From positions 1-64,000 of the forward strand of contig NW_004086331.1 in assembly GCF_000220395.1 (NCBI RefSeq): a stretch of 64,000 nt of DNA, read 5' to 3'. Shown here piece after piece: positions 24,963 through 38,953 of this stretch. The position numbers were made by a program, and so were the translations under genes. Origin of the DNA: Ichthyophthirius multifiliis (Eukaryota; Ciliophora; Oligohymenophorea; Hymenostomatida). Every line of letters starts with the position of its first letter. Position 1 is the stretch's first letter. The notes below the pieces were generated by a model that had not been told where the DNA came from, ran no database searches, and saw only the letters and a program-made list of their open reading frames with translations.

Positions 24963-25420
24963 TTTTATGTTAAAATCGTTTTTATTTTTATATAATATAT
25001 TAAATTTTAAGATTATTATAACTTTATTTATATATTTTTTCTTTTATTTATATTATATAATTATATTATTTATTATAAAAGATATAATTAAATAATATTT
25101 GTCTTATATTATTATTAAATAATGATTATTTTTTTTAATTACATAAAAATATAATATAATTCATTAAAATTAAAATATAGGAGGTTAAATTATAATTTTT
25201 AATACTTATTAAAAATTAATAATCCAAATAAGTAAATAAAAAAAGTTTTGTTTAAAATAAAAATTACTTTTAAAAAATAGAATATATTTTTTGATTGTAA
25301 TTTTATATTAATATTTTTTACAAAACATTTTATTATTATTTTATTTATACAATTTTAATAAACATAAATATTAAAAAAAAAAAAAGATATTTTTGTTTAA
25401 TTAATTAAGGGGTGTGGTTG
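24963..25420. other. Spacer between convergent Pol5-like gene and U1 snRNA
   Basis: A/T-rich, no further gene. The last ten bases (GGGGTGTGGTTG region, 25409-25420) lie just past the U1 3' stem and may be part of its 3' extension or processing signal. Confidence 0.5.
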
Positions 25421-25586
25421 GGACGGAGACAGCACTAAGTGCACGTCTCCACTGACAGAAATTGTGCTGTTTCGGTTCCCCGAACGGGGAACAATAAGGT
25501 ATTACAGACATCTTTTGTGCAATGACCTGCTCCACCCTAAGTAGCCATCCTTCGTGATCGATAGCTCACTCCAGCCAGGTAAGTGA
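25421..25586 (-). ncRNA. U1 spliceosomal snRNA
   Basis: A GC-rich island of about 166 nt, matching the usual 164-nt U1. On the minus strand it begins with ACTTACCTGG, complementary to the 5' splice site GUAAGU. Next come stem-loop I with loop GATCACGAA (25551-25559), the U1-70K site, and stem-loop II with ATTGCAC (25517-25523), the U1A site. Stem-loop III is a GGGGAA/TTCCCC-type hairpin at 25476-25491. The Sm site AATTTCTG (25456-25463) and the 3' stem GGAGAC/GTCTCC (25425-25450) follow in the canonical order. The two bases before ACTTAC are not the usual AT; the start at 25586 is set by analogy. It base-pairs with the many GT introns seen across this window. Confidence 0.95.
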
Positions 25587-26874
25587 AATTTTTTTCCTTT
25601 TGCAAATTAATTTTACTATTTATATAATTTGTTAAAATAAAAATTTATGGGTTTTCAAAAATATTATAATTTTAATTAAAATAATAATATTTAAAAATAA
25701 ATATATTTTTATCAATAAAATAGATATTTTTTTTAATAATTATTTTATATATATTATTTTTATTTTAACACTATATTTATTTTTATATAATTATATATTA
25801 AAAATCCAATTAAAACATAAGACTATAATTAATTTTTATTTTGCCTTTTAATAGATTGTGTTTTTAAATAAAAATTACATGAATAATAAAAAATAAAAAA
25901 AAGTAATATATATAAATATTTTTAATTTTGAAATATTTTAAAAAATAAGATAATTAAAAAATTGAGTTTTTGATTTAAATTATTACTTATCTTTATATTC
26001 ATTATTTTATAATTTGTCAGTTTGATTTTAAATTTTTTAGATACATGTTATCTTAATAATAAGATAAATTATAATTTAAAAAATACTGTAGAATAATTAA
26101 ATTATTACAAATTAAGATATAATTTAACACTTAATTATAATTAATAATCTTAAAAATTAGTAAAAAGTAAAAGGAAGTAATTAAAAAAAAAGTATTCACT
26201 AAAATAATATAATTAAAAAAATATATATATAATAAAATGGAAAATTAACCTAAAATATATTATTTATTATTTTAATTAGAAATAAATTAAAATATTATAT
26301 ATAAAATCTTTTTAATTAATATAATAAATATATTTTTAATATATATATATATAATTAAATTATGTTTATAATATATATAATTATATATATATTATTAAAA
26401 TATTTTTTTTTTTAGAATATAATACAATAAATAATTTATTCTTTACATAATATTATATAATTCATCTATATATATATATAATATTATTTGTGTAAATTTC
26501 AAGATATATTTAATTTAATTAATAAAATTAATAAAATTTATTGTTAAATGCAAAATTTTTTATCGTAAATGTTCTTATTTTGGCTTATTATTTATTTTAA
26601 ATCTAATTTTCATTAAATTATTTTTTTAATACAAGTACAACATAACTAGAAAATAAAATATATTATTTTAAATATTTATAAATCGTTTTATTTTATAAAA
26701 GAAATTCATTAAAATACAAATAAATAAAAAATATAAGATAAATTTACTATATATAATATTTAATTTAATTATTTATATATATATATTTTATATATATATA
26801 TATATAAATATATACTCTAATTTTATATTAATAAAAATTATTATAAAAGTAAAATTAAGTAAAACAAGATAAAA
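25587..26874. other. Divergent intergenic region, U1 snRNA and VPS13
   Basis: About 1.3 kb of A/T-rich DNA that should hold the U1 promoter (just above 25586 on the minus strand) and the VPS13 promoter. I cannot name a proximal sequence element or TATA box among the many TATA-like strings. Several TA tracts near 26335-26400 and 26770-26810. Confidence 0.5.
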
Positions 26875-29800
26875 ATGTTTGAAACAATAATACATAAAGT
26901 ACTAAGTTCAATTGCTGGAGAATATATATAAGGTTTAGATTCTGATAAACTAAAAATTGGTATATTCTCTGGAGATGTAGAAATTGATAATGTATCTTTA
27001 AATCCTTAAGTTATAGAAATGTTAGAACTTCCTTTAAACTTGAGATTTTCTAAGATTGGTAAGCTAATTTTAAAAGTACCTTTTAAAAACATAGGTTCTA
27101 AGCCAGTTGAAGTATATTTAGATGGGCTTTATTTGTTATTAAACCCTAAGAATTAAAGTGATTGGACATTCAAAGACTATAAAGGGTTGTAAACAAAAAT
27201 AAGTCAAATAGAAACATTTATAGCTGAATGTGTAAAAAAACTTGCTGCAAAGCAAGTAGCAAAAGCTAAAGTTGAAGAAGCCAATGCTGGATATGTCTAA
27301 AAATTAACAATGAAAATAATTGATAACATTCAAATATGTGTAAAAAATATTCATGTAAGATACGAAGACACTATTACTAATAAATACTCTTGGGGGTTCA
27401 GTCTTGATAAGATAGATATATTTACTACTAATAAAAATGGAGAAAAAGTATTTGTTGATAGAACTTTATCGGAAAATAAAAATGAATCCATGAGAAAATT
27501 ACTCATGATTTCCAATGCTGGAATTTATTGGAATGCTAAAGAAAGCTAAATGATTTCGTATTAAGATGATAAAATAAAAGTTGAAAAAATGGCAGGAATG
27601 ATTTTGCGAGAAGGTCAAGAAAAAACTCAAGAACCGGTTGAGTTCTTAATTAAGCTAAGTTCTTAAATTAAACTGAATATGAATAATAAAGGAGATTTTA
27701 ATAAACCTGAAATTGATGTGATTTTTTATTTATAATATTAATTAAAATTATCATATCTTATTTTTATATTTATATTTTTATTAATTTTATTTTTTTATAT
27801 TTTTTATTTATTTATTTTTTGTTTATATTTTAATAGGTTTCTCTTAATGTTGAAAAGATAAACTTACAACTTTCTCAAAAACAACTTTAGTAAATTATTA
27901 TGCTTACGGAATTTTTCTCTAAATATTCAACCTAACGTTAGAAAGAAAGGAAAAATGAATAGTAAATCAGTAAAGAAGAAATAGCAAAATAGGAGGAAAT
28001 ATTTGCGAAGTATTTAATGAAAAGATTAACTAACGAAAAAGATAAGTCGCTTACTTGCTTATCCATAAGTGAAAAATCTGAATACGAAAATTCAATAATT
28101 GTTTTAGATATTGAAAATCTCTTTAATTAAGCAAAAAAAGTTGTACTTGAAGCATAAAAAGAAATGAAAAAAAAAGAAATGGAAAAGAGAAAATCGGAAG
28201 AAAAAAAAGGCTTTTTCGGAAGGTGGTTTGGAACTGGATCTTCATAAGAAGAAGCTGAAAATATGCTATCAGAATAAGATAAGTAAAAAATTAAAAAAAA
28301 ATTTAAAGAAAATAATAAAAAAAATAGAACTGAAATTCAATAATTTGTAAATGATAATTTCGGAACTGATGTAATTGATGCTCCTGATATTATTAGACCT
28401 AAAGAATATGTATATTTAATAATAAATTTCAATTTATAAGGTGCAGGTATTATTTTGAGCAATAAAATTGGAGATGAAATATAAAGTTTAGAATTTTCAT
28501 TAAATTCAATAGGCGGATCACTAAAATTAAGAGAGAATAATATGGAATTGGATGTAAATTTAGATAACATAGAATTAAATATGATTGATTATCATATAAA
28601 TTTAAATCAAGAGAAAAAAATAAGCATTTTAAGTCCAAAAATAAAAAATTCTAATAAGCCTTTAATAGAATTTAAGTTAGAATAAAAACCAATTTCTAGG
28701 CCTCATATTGATTAAGAAATAACTGTTTATATGAGGTCAGTTCGTTTTGACTATAATAGTAGGTTTGTATTTAGAATACAGTAGTTTTTCGATGTTAAAG
28801 TTTCAGATTAGGATCTAAAGGAAGCTCTAAATAATAAGATAAATGAATAAATTATTGAAAAATAAAAATCTTTAGAAGAAAGTATGAAAGGAACTTCAAC
28901 TCTAGCACTTAATGTGAAGTTGGAATCTCCAATTTTAGTTATTCCTTTCAAAACCGATGGATCATTAATGAATGAATGTTGGATAGTTAATTTGGGTGAT
29001 TTGGAAGTTAGAACTAATCCTGAAGTTTTAAGAGAAAATATGACTGATGTTGAGAAGATTTATGATAAATATGATATTAGTTTGACATAAATAAAACTAT
29101 CTTATTTCCCCTAAATCTAATTTTATAATTAATGTGTTGAATAGTTTGAAAAAGATGGAAATATGCCCCCTACACCTTAAGGTTTGCTTGCTAGATAAAA
29201 TACTATTGAAGATTTTAAAATTACTTTGTAAGTAACTATAGTTAAATATCCAGCTTAAAAAAAAGTGAAAGATGTATTTTTTATTATTATGAATTGTTTA
29301 TTTATTTTTATTAAATAAAGCCGAACATTCTTGTAAAGGGAGGAATTGATTAAATAATGCTGAAATTAAATCCTTAAATATATAAAAGGATTTTGAATAT
29401 TGGTTAATGCTTTGTAGTAGATGATTAAGATAAAAATAAAAATGAACAAAAAATAGAAAAAGTAGTTGCTACAAAATAATAACTTTTAAAAAATTCTATA
29501 AAAACTGGTATAGTTTTTAAAAGAAGTTCAAAGTTAAAGAATTGGGAAAAATTTACTGCAGTATTATCTGGAGGATATATTTATTTCTTTGATAATCCAA
29601 AAGCAACTGTTCCTGAAGACTATGCTTGGGTAAAAGATTCAACAATAACAAGACAAGATGAGAATTTTGTAGGATTCAAAAATGCTTTTCATATATCAAA
29701 TAGATATACTGATTTATATATGGCTTGCGATAAAGATAAAAATACCTAATAATGGATAGAAGCTCTTGAATAAGTAAGGACTATAAAATAAATGAATATT

Positions 29801-32800
29801 GAAGATGAATTTAGTGATTTAGAAGATGCAGAAAGCTAAGCTTTGAAAAGTAAAGAAAAAGAAAATAATAAAGGAACAGAGGAAGAAAAAGTTGATTATA
29901 ATAAAATTTAAGTTGAAGCTCATTTTGAATTAGGAAAAGTTTCTTTATAAATGTATGATGAAAAAAAATTTCAAGATCAACCTTTTTTGGTCTTCTAAAC
30001 TAATAAATTATCTATTTAATACATTTAGCAGATGTAATTTATGAGTGTTTAATTGGGATTAGGAGGTATGTTTTTACATGATTACATTTATGAGTATAAA
30101 GATGGCAGAATCAAAGATTTTATTACTAGTAAGTAAGAAGGAGATGATGATATGCAACTAATTACGATTAAATTAATCAATTTAGAAAAAAATCATCCTG
30201 ATTACAAAAATATTGGAATTAATTTAGATGTTTCATTTCATAAATTGATTATTAATTTTAAACCTGATACTTTAGCAAAAGTTATGCTTTTTATTTAAAC
30301 TTAGGATAAAGGTTTTTTTAAAAAATAAAATATAAATTAATATAAATATAAATTTAAATATAATAAAAAGACCAAGATTAATAAATAAATCAATAAATGA
30401 TTAATTAATTAGAAAATGCCTAAAGTATGAATGGTGGAGAAGGAGATTCTATCAAATAATCATAAACTTTGGCATCAACTAAAGATACAAGTGTAGTTGA
30501 AACATAAGCTTTGTAAGAAAATCAATCTATTTTATTATAGGCAAAAGTATGTATTTCTGAAATTAAAGTTGTTTTAATTAATAGAAGAACTAAACTTAGT
30601 ATGGCCGATATTTCTTTGAAATAAACTTAATTGGTTTTTAATAAAAAATCTGATGAAATATTGCTAGATGGAACATTAGGTAACCTACAAGTAAATGATT
30701 TAACAAATTATCCATAAACTATTTACTTGGAAGATGATTGGAATAAAAGTAAACCTTAAGAGTTGGTAGGATTATTAAAAAAATAAGGAAGCGAGAGTTT
30801 ATTAAAAGTTTAATTTAGATAACTTTCTGAAGGTTCAAACAAAATATAAGAAGATAATAATGCTACTTTTATAAAAGTTGATATAAGTTCTATTCATATA
30901 TCTTATTCATAAAGACCTATTTTAAGGCTTTTAGATTATTCTCTTGTTTAATTATTAGGGCCTTTAAGTACTCCGGAATTGTATACAGATGAAGAACTTA
31001 ATATGTAATAAAAACAAGAAATGAGAGAAAAAGAAAATTAAGCCAAAGATCCTACTATATTATTAAAAAAATAAGGAAGAAATTAAATAATAAAATAGGT
31101 TTTAAATCCTAAAGGAATGGATTTACATGTTACTATATAAAATCCTCTCATTAGTCTAAAACCGAATCCTTAATCTGAAGAATACTTAGAAATAGATTTG
31201 GGATTAATAAGAATAATAAATATAAGAGAAAAAAGTTCTAATAGATTGTTAGATTGCAAATTAAAATAGGAAGTAAAATAAACTTATAGTGAGAATTATA
31301 AAATCTGTATTGAATAAATGTAAATTAGAATAATTAGAAGCAATAAAGTTGATGAAATGACAAAATAATTCAATTATAATGTAAATATTAATATGGCTCT
31401 TTTCTCTAATGAGTTAAAATACTTATATGGAGATGATATTGCTATTGATAATACTATGTTTATGCATAACTATGTATCTCCAATTATATTTAGAATGTCT
31501 AATTCTGATTATAATTTGGTTATGAAATGTCTATTCCATAATATTACTTATGATGATAATTGTGATAAGTTTATGATACATGATTGGGAAAGAAACTAGG
31601 AAGCTTAAGTAATTATTTAGAAGAAACAAAAAGAAGAGGAGAAGAGACTTTAGTAATTAAATGTAAAAAATTAAGATTATTATAAAGAAAAGGGAGGCAT
31701 TTTCTTTTAATTGGATGTTGAGAGTTTTTCGATTTTCGCTTTAGATTAAAAAAATATTCCTTTTGCAAGAATATCATTAAATAAAATGAGGGTTTATTAA
31801 ATTATTGGAGAAAAAATGCTAACGTCGTTATATGCAAAAACTCTAAATGGTTCATTCTTTTATTTCGATCTTTTTAAAGACTAATATGTTGAGTAAGGAT
31901 TACTTGGAGATTTGAATGTGTAGAGAAATTATGATAAAGAATAAATTAATGATTTAAGCTTTTTAGTCTTATAAAGTCTTAATTAACCTAGTGATTAGGT
32001 AATGCTTTAATAATCAGATAAATTTGCTTTTGAAGAATATGATAGTGTGGAAAATGCTTTGAAAAATGATAAATTTTAAATTGTTTATGAATTGGAAATG
32101 CTTGCTAATGGAGATAAAGTAATGTATGTCCTTGTTGCAGATTTCAAACTAATTCTTAAAACAGGCCCTTTACTTAAACTAGCAAGCTTTGCTATTATGG
32201 ATGCTAGTGTTTAACCTCCTCCGCCCGTTTATATAGTAGAAGATACTTAAGAATAATTAGAAATGAGACAAATAAGAAATAAAGAAATTGAATAATTTTA
32301 AAAATCGATAGGAGGAAAAATGCTAATAGATGTAAAGGTTAAAAATGTTATTATTAGTACACCATGTGCTGATGGGGCTAATTTATTAGCAATAAGAGGA
32401 GAGTTCGATATAAAAGTTGAGTTTTCTCAAGCTTAGTCATTGTAATATATAAAATAAGAAATACAAACAAATAAAAGTACTTTAGAAAATGCTTATTTAC
32501 TTAATTAAACGGGTATGATAAAGGCTATACTTTCTGATTTGGAAATATTTATCTGTAATGAGAATGAATTAAAAAATAAAAATTTTAAAATGGTAAACAA
32601 AAGAAATATTTTGCTTCCTTTAGATTTGGTATTTTAAAAAAATGACTATTTATCGTTGACTAGTTTGTAATCTTAACTTTTCTTTAATAAAACTAAAATG
32701 AACACTAGTTTGTAAAAAACTTCGTTTAGAGTATCCTTTAGAGATATTACTCTTATTCAAAATACTATTAATATTTTACTTGCTGATATGCAAGAAAAGC

Positions 32801-35800
32801 ATCCCACATAATAAAATTAAAAATAGGAATAAATTAAAGAAGAAGAATAATAATAAACTGAAGGATAAAATGAAATATAATAATAAGAAAAAGTAAATAA
32901 ATAGTAATAAAACGTTGACACTGATCAACTTTTAACTGATGAAGAAAGAATAAAAAGGGAAATTTAAGAATAAGAAAATAAAATAGATAAGTTAGCTAAA
33001 AATGAATCATAAATCAATGAAATGATTATTGAAGCAAATTTTGAAGGATTCTAAATTGTTATTATTAATGATATTAATAACGCATTTGTACCAGTTCTTG
33101 ATTTTAATATTTTTGAAATGGCTGTTCTTTTTACTTAAAATAATGTCTAAATAAAGGTATTTAATTTTTAATTTAAAAATTTATTAAATTTTATTTAATA
33201 ATAAAAACAAAGGTGTCTACTATTATATAATTTAGTGCTGAATATTATAATCCAAAAGTGAGCTTATGGGAACCTATAATTGAGAAAGTTGGATTTAATA
33301 TAGATTATTTATAGAGTGAATTTAATAATCCTCGATAATTAATAACTGTTGAATTAAATTAAAATTACGAAATATTTAACTTAACTTTTTCGACATAATT
33401 TTTGAGTGTATTAACTAAGACCACAAAAACTGTAAGGACAAACATTATCCCAAAAAATTAATAATTTGAAACTGCACTTACAGATGTATAATAAGGAAAC
33501 GTAATTGATATGATTAGAAAATAAAGCTAATAAGATGAAGAGCTTTTTTAACATATATCACCCTATACTATTAGAAATGAAACAGGGTATACTATTGATA
33601 TTGAAACTGATTTATCTAGTTAAAATATGAATATCAAAAAGCCAAATTATAAAGAATAAAAAATATACAAAATGAGCTTAGAAAACTCTAATGAAAATAA
33701 CTTTTAGGTCGAACTAGATGAATCATAAATGGTTATTTTTTTATTTATATATGCCATCGTTAAATATTAATAATTTTTTTTATTATTATAATTAAAAATT
33801 AGTTATAAGTACTTAGTGATTCAAGAGAAACTCATGTATTTAAAAAAAATAGTGAATAAGTAAAAATAAGAGTAAATGCTCCGAATAAAAATATAGATTT
33901 TATAGAGTAAATAGACCTTGATAAAGTAAGAAATAGGTTAAGACCTTGCAAATAAAATAATTAAAAATAATTTGATATTATAACTGAAGTTAAATTGGAT
34001 AATATTTCTTTGAAAAAAGTGCTTATTATTTCTTCTCCTTATGTGCTAAGATGTGATTGTGAATAATAAATAAAAATTAATATTTTTAATTAATAAAAGG
34101 AACTTATAAAGACTGTAGATTTAAGCAAAGGTGAAAAATATCCAGTACCTGTAGATTTATGTTCTGGTTCATTTAGTTTATCTTTTGCTTCATAAATAAA
34201 CTAATAGAATAATAATTTATAAAATAAATTAGTATTTGATAAACTTGCATAAAATTTTATTAATAAAGCTGAAGAAGTAGTGTTTTAAGAAGAACATTTC
34301 TTTTTGATGTTAAAAGTAAATAAAGATTTAGAAAACAACAAAAAAACTATTTTTTCTATAGAACCACCATATAGAATTAAAAATTGCCTTCCAAAAACAT
34401 TATTAATATAATTTATAAATTAAAGGTAAAAATGAAAAAATTATATATAAAATAAATATATAAATAATAAATCTTTATATTTTCTCTTGTAAACTTTATT
34501 ATTTTTTAAAATAATAGAAAAATAACTGCTACAACTTAACAAATAGCTTGCGGCAAAAACTTTGAAGTTTATAATATTTCATAAAGAAGATAAGCCTATC
34601 TTAAAATAAATATTCCAGGTCTCTTTTGGAGTAATGAAGCAAAGGTTTCAGGAGATAAAATACTTGATAAAATACTAATTAAAGATATTAATGGAAATTC
34701 TAGTGAAATTTCTATTCACAAAAAATAAGCTAAGGACGAATAATAAGTTGAAGGTTGTAAATAATTTTATATTTATTGTAAAGGATATATGATAAATGAA
34801 TCGCCTTATTAGTTGAATGTTTATACTTCCAAATCAGAGAAAACTGACTTAAATAAAGCTAGAATGGTTGGAGGATAATCTAAAATATATCCAGAAGAAA
34901 ATTTGAACAGAAACATAGTGTTATTGGGAGAAGAAACAGGAAATTATTTATAATTAGCAGATACAGAATTCAGTAAAATATCAAAAAGTGCTAATATAGT
35001 AGGTGTAGGGTAAACTTAAATTGATTTATATACAAAAAATATTGATAGTGAACCTATTTACTAGACTATGGGTATAGATGTATCTTTGAAAAATCTAGAT
35101 TATGATGAAAAAATTTTCTCTAAAGTAATAACAATATCTCCAAGATTTATTTTTGTAAATAAAACTGGAAATTTATTAGAAATAAGATAAAAAGGAGTTG
35201 AAAATAAAATAATAGGGATTGAAAAAAATTCAAGAATTCCTCTTTATTGGCATAATGATGAAAAGAGTAAATTTTTAAATGTAAGACTTATTGATGAAAA
35301 TAAAGACTGGAATTGGAGTGGAAACCTAAATGTTTAAGAATTGGGAACTGTGAACTTTTTATGTAGAAATGCTTAGGATAAAATGGAACTTTTGTTTTTA
35401 AGAATCGATGTTAGAGATGATAAATCTAATATTTTTATTGTTATTGAAAAAGTTTAAGATAATGAAAGACCTTATTTAATTTAAAATCTTTCACAAAAAG
35501 TTAAAATAGAACTTACTGATTATGGGGTCATTTTAAATAATGCAAGTTCAGATAAGCTAAATGATAATTAGTTTTATAATTTATCTTGGAACGAACCATT
35601 TGATAAAGAAAGGAAAATTCTTACCCTTATTTCTCCGTTTGATGGTAAATTTGAAAACTATTAACTCAATTTAACTCCTGATCATATCTATTATTAAGAT
35701 AAAATCATGATTGCACCTATTGATGAAAAAGATAAAAAAAAAATCAAAGTAATATCTTTTGTTTTTAAAAAAAATATATATATATTAATATATTTAAAAA

Positions 35801-37957
35801 TAAAAAGATAAATGCTCTTTATTTAAAATGGTCAGTTGATATTGATGGATTTACAAAAATAATAAAATTTGAAGATAGTTCTTTAGACGAAGCAGTTACT
35901 TAAAAAGAAAAAAAATAATTGAGAGCTAAAATCCTAAAATAATAAGAATAGAAAAGAAAAGAATTAGAAAAAAGAGAAAAAAAGGAAAAAAAAAATAAAA
36001 ATAAAAATAAAAAGCAAGAAGAAAATAAACAAGCAATAGATTTAGAATAAAATACTCAACAAACAATCCAAACTGATTTAAATGAAAATGTAAGTTCAGA
36101 AACATTAGATACAGAAGTTATAAGACTTCAATAAATTAGTGTATCTTTGAAAAGCTTTGGTGTTTCAGTAGTTTAAAATCATCGCTTTTCCGAAAAACCA
36201 AAAGAAGTTTTATATATAACTTTATAAGGTACTGAAGTAATTATGATAACAAGGGAAGATGTGAAAATAACTTAGGCAAGAATATAATTAATTAATATAG
36301 ATTCTAATAGTTAATATGCACTTAATAATCCTGTAATATTTACTCCTATGAAATTCGGTAGTTATCTAAAAAAAGATTCAAATAAAAATTTCATAAATGT
36401 GTTAATTGAATAAAATCTTCTTGCTAAAAATATCGTTTTATATAATAATTTGACAGTTGATATTGATCCTTTTGCTGTTAGGATTGATGAATAATTTATT
36501 AATGTAATTTTGGATTTCTTAAACGCTGTAGGGGAGGCTTAATATGATTATGAAGAATAATAAATTAATAGTTTAGAAGAATATTCTAGCGAAGAAAAAT
36601 AAATTGAATAATATAAATAATAGAAATTTAAATGGTAAGTATGTGAAATTCCTCCAACTTCAACTCCAACTTTTATAAATTAATTAATTCTCTCAAATAT
36701 AGAAATAAGCCTAACTTTTAGCGCTAAACTAAAAACAAATGATGAAATGTCAGGATTATCTATACTTAAGTCCATTTTTACGGCTTTAGGAGTTGCTTTT
36801 GCTAATATTGATGAAGCTCCTTTAAGTTTGAGTGGAATAAAATTAATAAACTGTTTCGAAACTATACCAGGAATATCAAACAAACTCATGGCTCATTATA
36901 AAAATCAAGCAATAACTTAAATATTTAAAGTTTTTGGATCTTTGAATGTTATTGGCAATCCAGTTGGATTATTTAAAAATATCTCAACAGGAGTTATTGA
37001 CTTAGTAGAAAAGCCGGCTGAAGGATTTGCTAAAGGACCTTTAGAAGGAGGTTTAGGAATAGCTTAAGGAGCTGGATCTTTGTTAAAAAATACAATGGCT
37101 GGAGCTTTTAATTCAGTAAATAAGATTACTGGTTCCATATCTAACGGTATATCAGCTTTATGTATGGATGAGGAATATTTATAAGAAAGGGAAAAATTAA
37201 GATCGAAAAAACCTAAACATATCGGAGAAGGAGCAATTCAGGGAGCAACATCAATAGTATCAGGCATTGCTTAAGGTATTGCAGGTGTATTTTTATAACC
37301 ATTCCAAGGCGCGAAAAAAGAAGGAGTATTAGGATTCTTTAAAGGGGCTGCGAAAGGAATCGCAGGTCTCGTAGTTAAGCCTATTACTGGAGTTTTAGAT
37401 GCCGCTTCGGCAGCTACTGAAGGAATAAAAAATACTATTACTTATGGTGACGATAAACCTAATGAATCTAGATTAAGGGCTCCTAGAATATTCTATGGCA
37501 AAGAATAATTCTATAAAGAATATATTGATTTAGATGCAGGAATTAAAGTTGCGATGCAATTAGTTTCTAAAGGCAAATTTGGTAATGCAGATTTCTTATA
37601 GTCGTTTTTGATTATTCCTGATAAGAATAAACCTGATATTAAATTTATTCTTGTTATTACTTATGATGTTATTATGTTATTTGAATATGCAAAGAAAAAG
37701 AAATAATGGTATATTGAAACTGAAATTTTATAGAATCATGCCTTAAAGGATAAGGGAATTCATTTTACAACTACTAAAAATATTAAAAAGATTAATGTAA
37801 TATATTAAATTTTTTTTTTTATATATATATTTTTTAGAAAAAGCAAATTTATATTGAAATTAATGAAGAATAATAGAAAAATTATATAAATGAATAACTA
37901 TCTTATTTAAAAGCTTAATTAGATGAAGAAAAGAAAATCAAAGAACAGGAAAAATGA
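26875..37957 (+). CDS. VPS13: VPS13-family bridge-like lipid transfer protein
   Basis: The dominant gene of the window: nine exons, 3,512 residues, with introns at 27718-27836, 29274-29320, 30312-30370, 33157-33212, 33732-33802, 34426-34517, 35749-35807 and 37797-37837; the coding sum is a multiple of three. VPS13 proteins span membrane contact sites and move phospholipids through a long hydrophobic groove. The chorein N-terminus is clear (MFETIIHKVLSSIAGEYIQG, GDVEIDNVSLNP, NIQICVKNIHVRYED). A PH domain sits at about residues 820-910 (KTGIVFKRSSKLKNWEKF to QQWIEALEQ). The adaptor-binding (VAB/SHR-BD) region includes SPYTIRNETGY. The conserved C-terminal segment is near residues 3185-3370 (GNPVGLFKNISTGVIDL, then GFFKGAAKGIAGLVVKPITG). 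Charged low-complexity stretches interrupt it near 32800-33000 and 35900-36060. A short Lys/Glu tail replaces the usual C-terminal PH-like end. Confidence 0.95.
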
Positions 37958-38953
37958 AAAATGTATTTAGATATTATTTTTTATAATTATAAAAATACAC
38001 TTTAATAAAATTATTATTTTAAAAAAATTTTATTTATATTTTTTTTTTATTTTTATTAGTATTTTTTTATATTTTTTTTTTAATTTTTTTTTTTTCATTA
38101 AAATATATTTTTTACTTACAAAAAAAAGAATATTTAAAATTTTTAAGAAAGTTAGTAAATTATAACAGCTAATATCCTTATTTTTTAAAAAAAAATAGGA
38201 AATAAAATATAATTTTTTTTCCTTTTAATTTTATTAAAGATATAATTAAAAAAATATGAACATTAAAAATAATAATAATTATTATATTTTAAGATAAAAA
38301 GTAATTCATTTATTTTATTTTTATTTTAGAATATTACACTTGCTCACATTATTTATAATTCTAAATTTAATTTTATTGGAAATAATAATAAATTAATTTA
38401 AATTAAAAAATTAATAAGTTTATATATTTTGAAGCAAAATAAAATATTCTTTAAATTTAAAATTTTCAATTTCCGAAAAATGATATCTAAATATTTAAAT
38501 AATTATAATTAGTATCTCATAAATTTATTATTTTAAAATAATATAACTATATTTGTAAGTTAAAAAATAATAATTTCAATTTAAATAAATTAAGTATATT
38601 CATTTCATAATATAAACTTTTATATAAAGTATTTTCTTTCCATAGAATATATTTCAAAAGCTATATATTACGTGTTTCTATAAAAATGTTTTTTTTTTAT
38701 ACATAATAAAATAAAAATTTAATAGTTTTTTTTTAATTTTTATAAGATTTGTTTTATTATATTTTATAAAATTTATACAAAAGAAAAAAATATTTTTTTC
38801 AAATAATATTTTAATATATGAAATAAAACTTTGGATCTCAATTAAGAGAGTAGTTGTATTAATTATATATTTTAAAGAGATAAAATAATAATATTTTATT
38901 TTATTTCTTAATCAAAATATACAAAACAAAATTATATAAAAAAAAGAATTGAA
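37958..38953. other. Intergenic, AT-rich
   Basis: About 1 kb between two plus-strand genes; poly-T and A/T runs only. Nothing recognised. Confidence 0.6.

Noticed and set aside
27310-31599. Short plus-strand open frames within 27310-31599
   Set aside because: They are fragments of the VPS13 coding sequence cut at Gln codons by the standard code.
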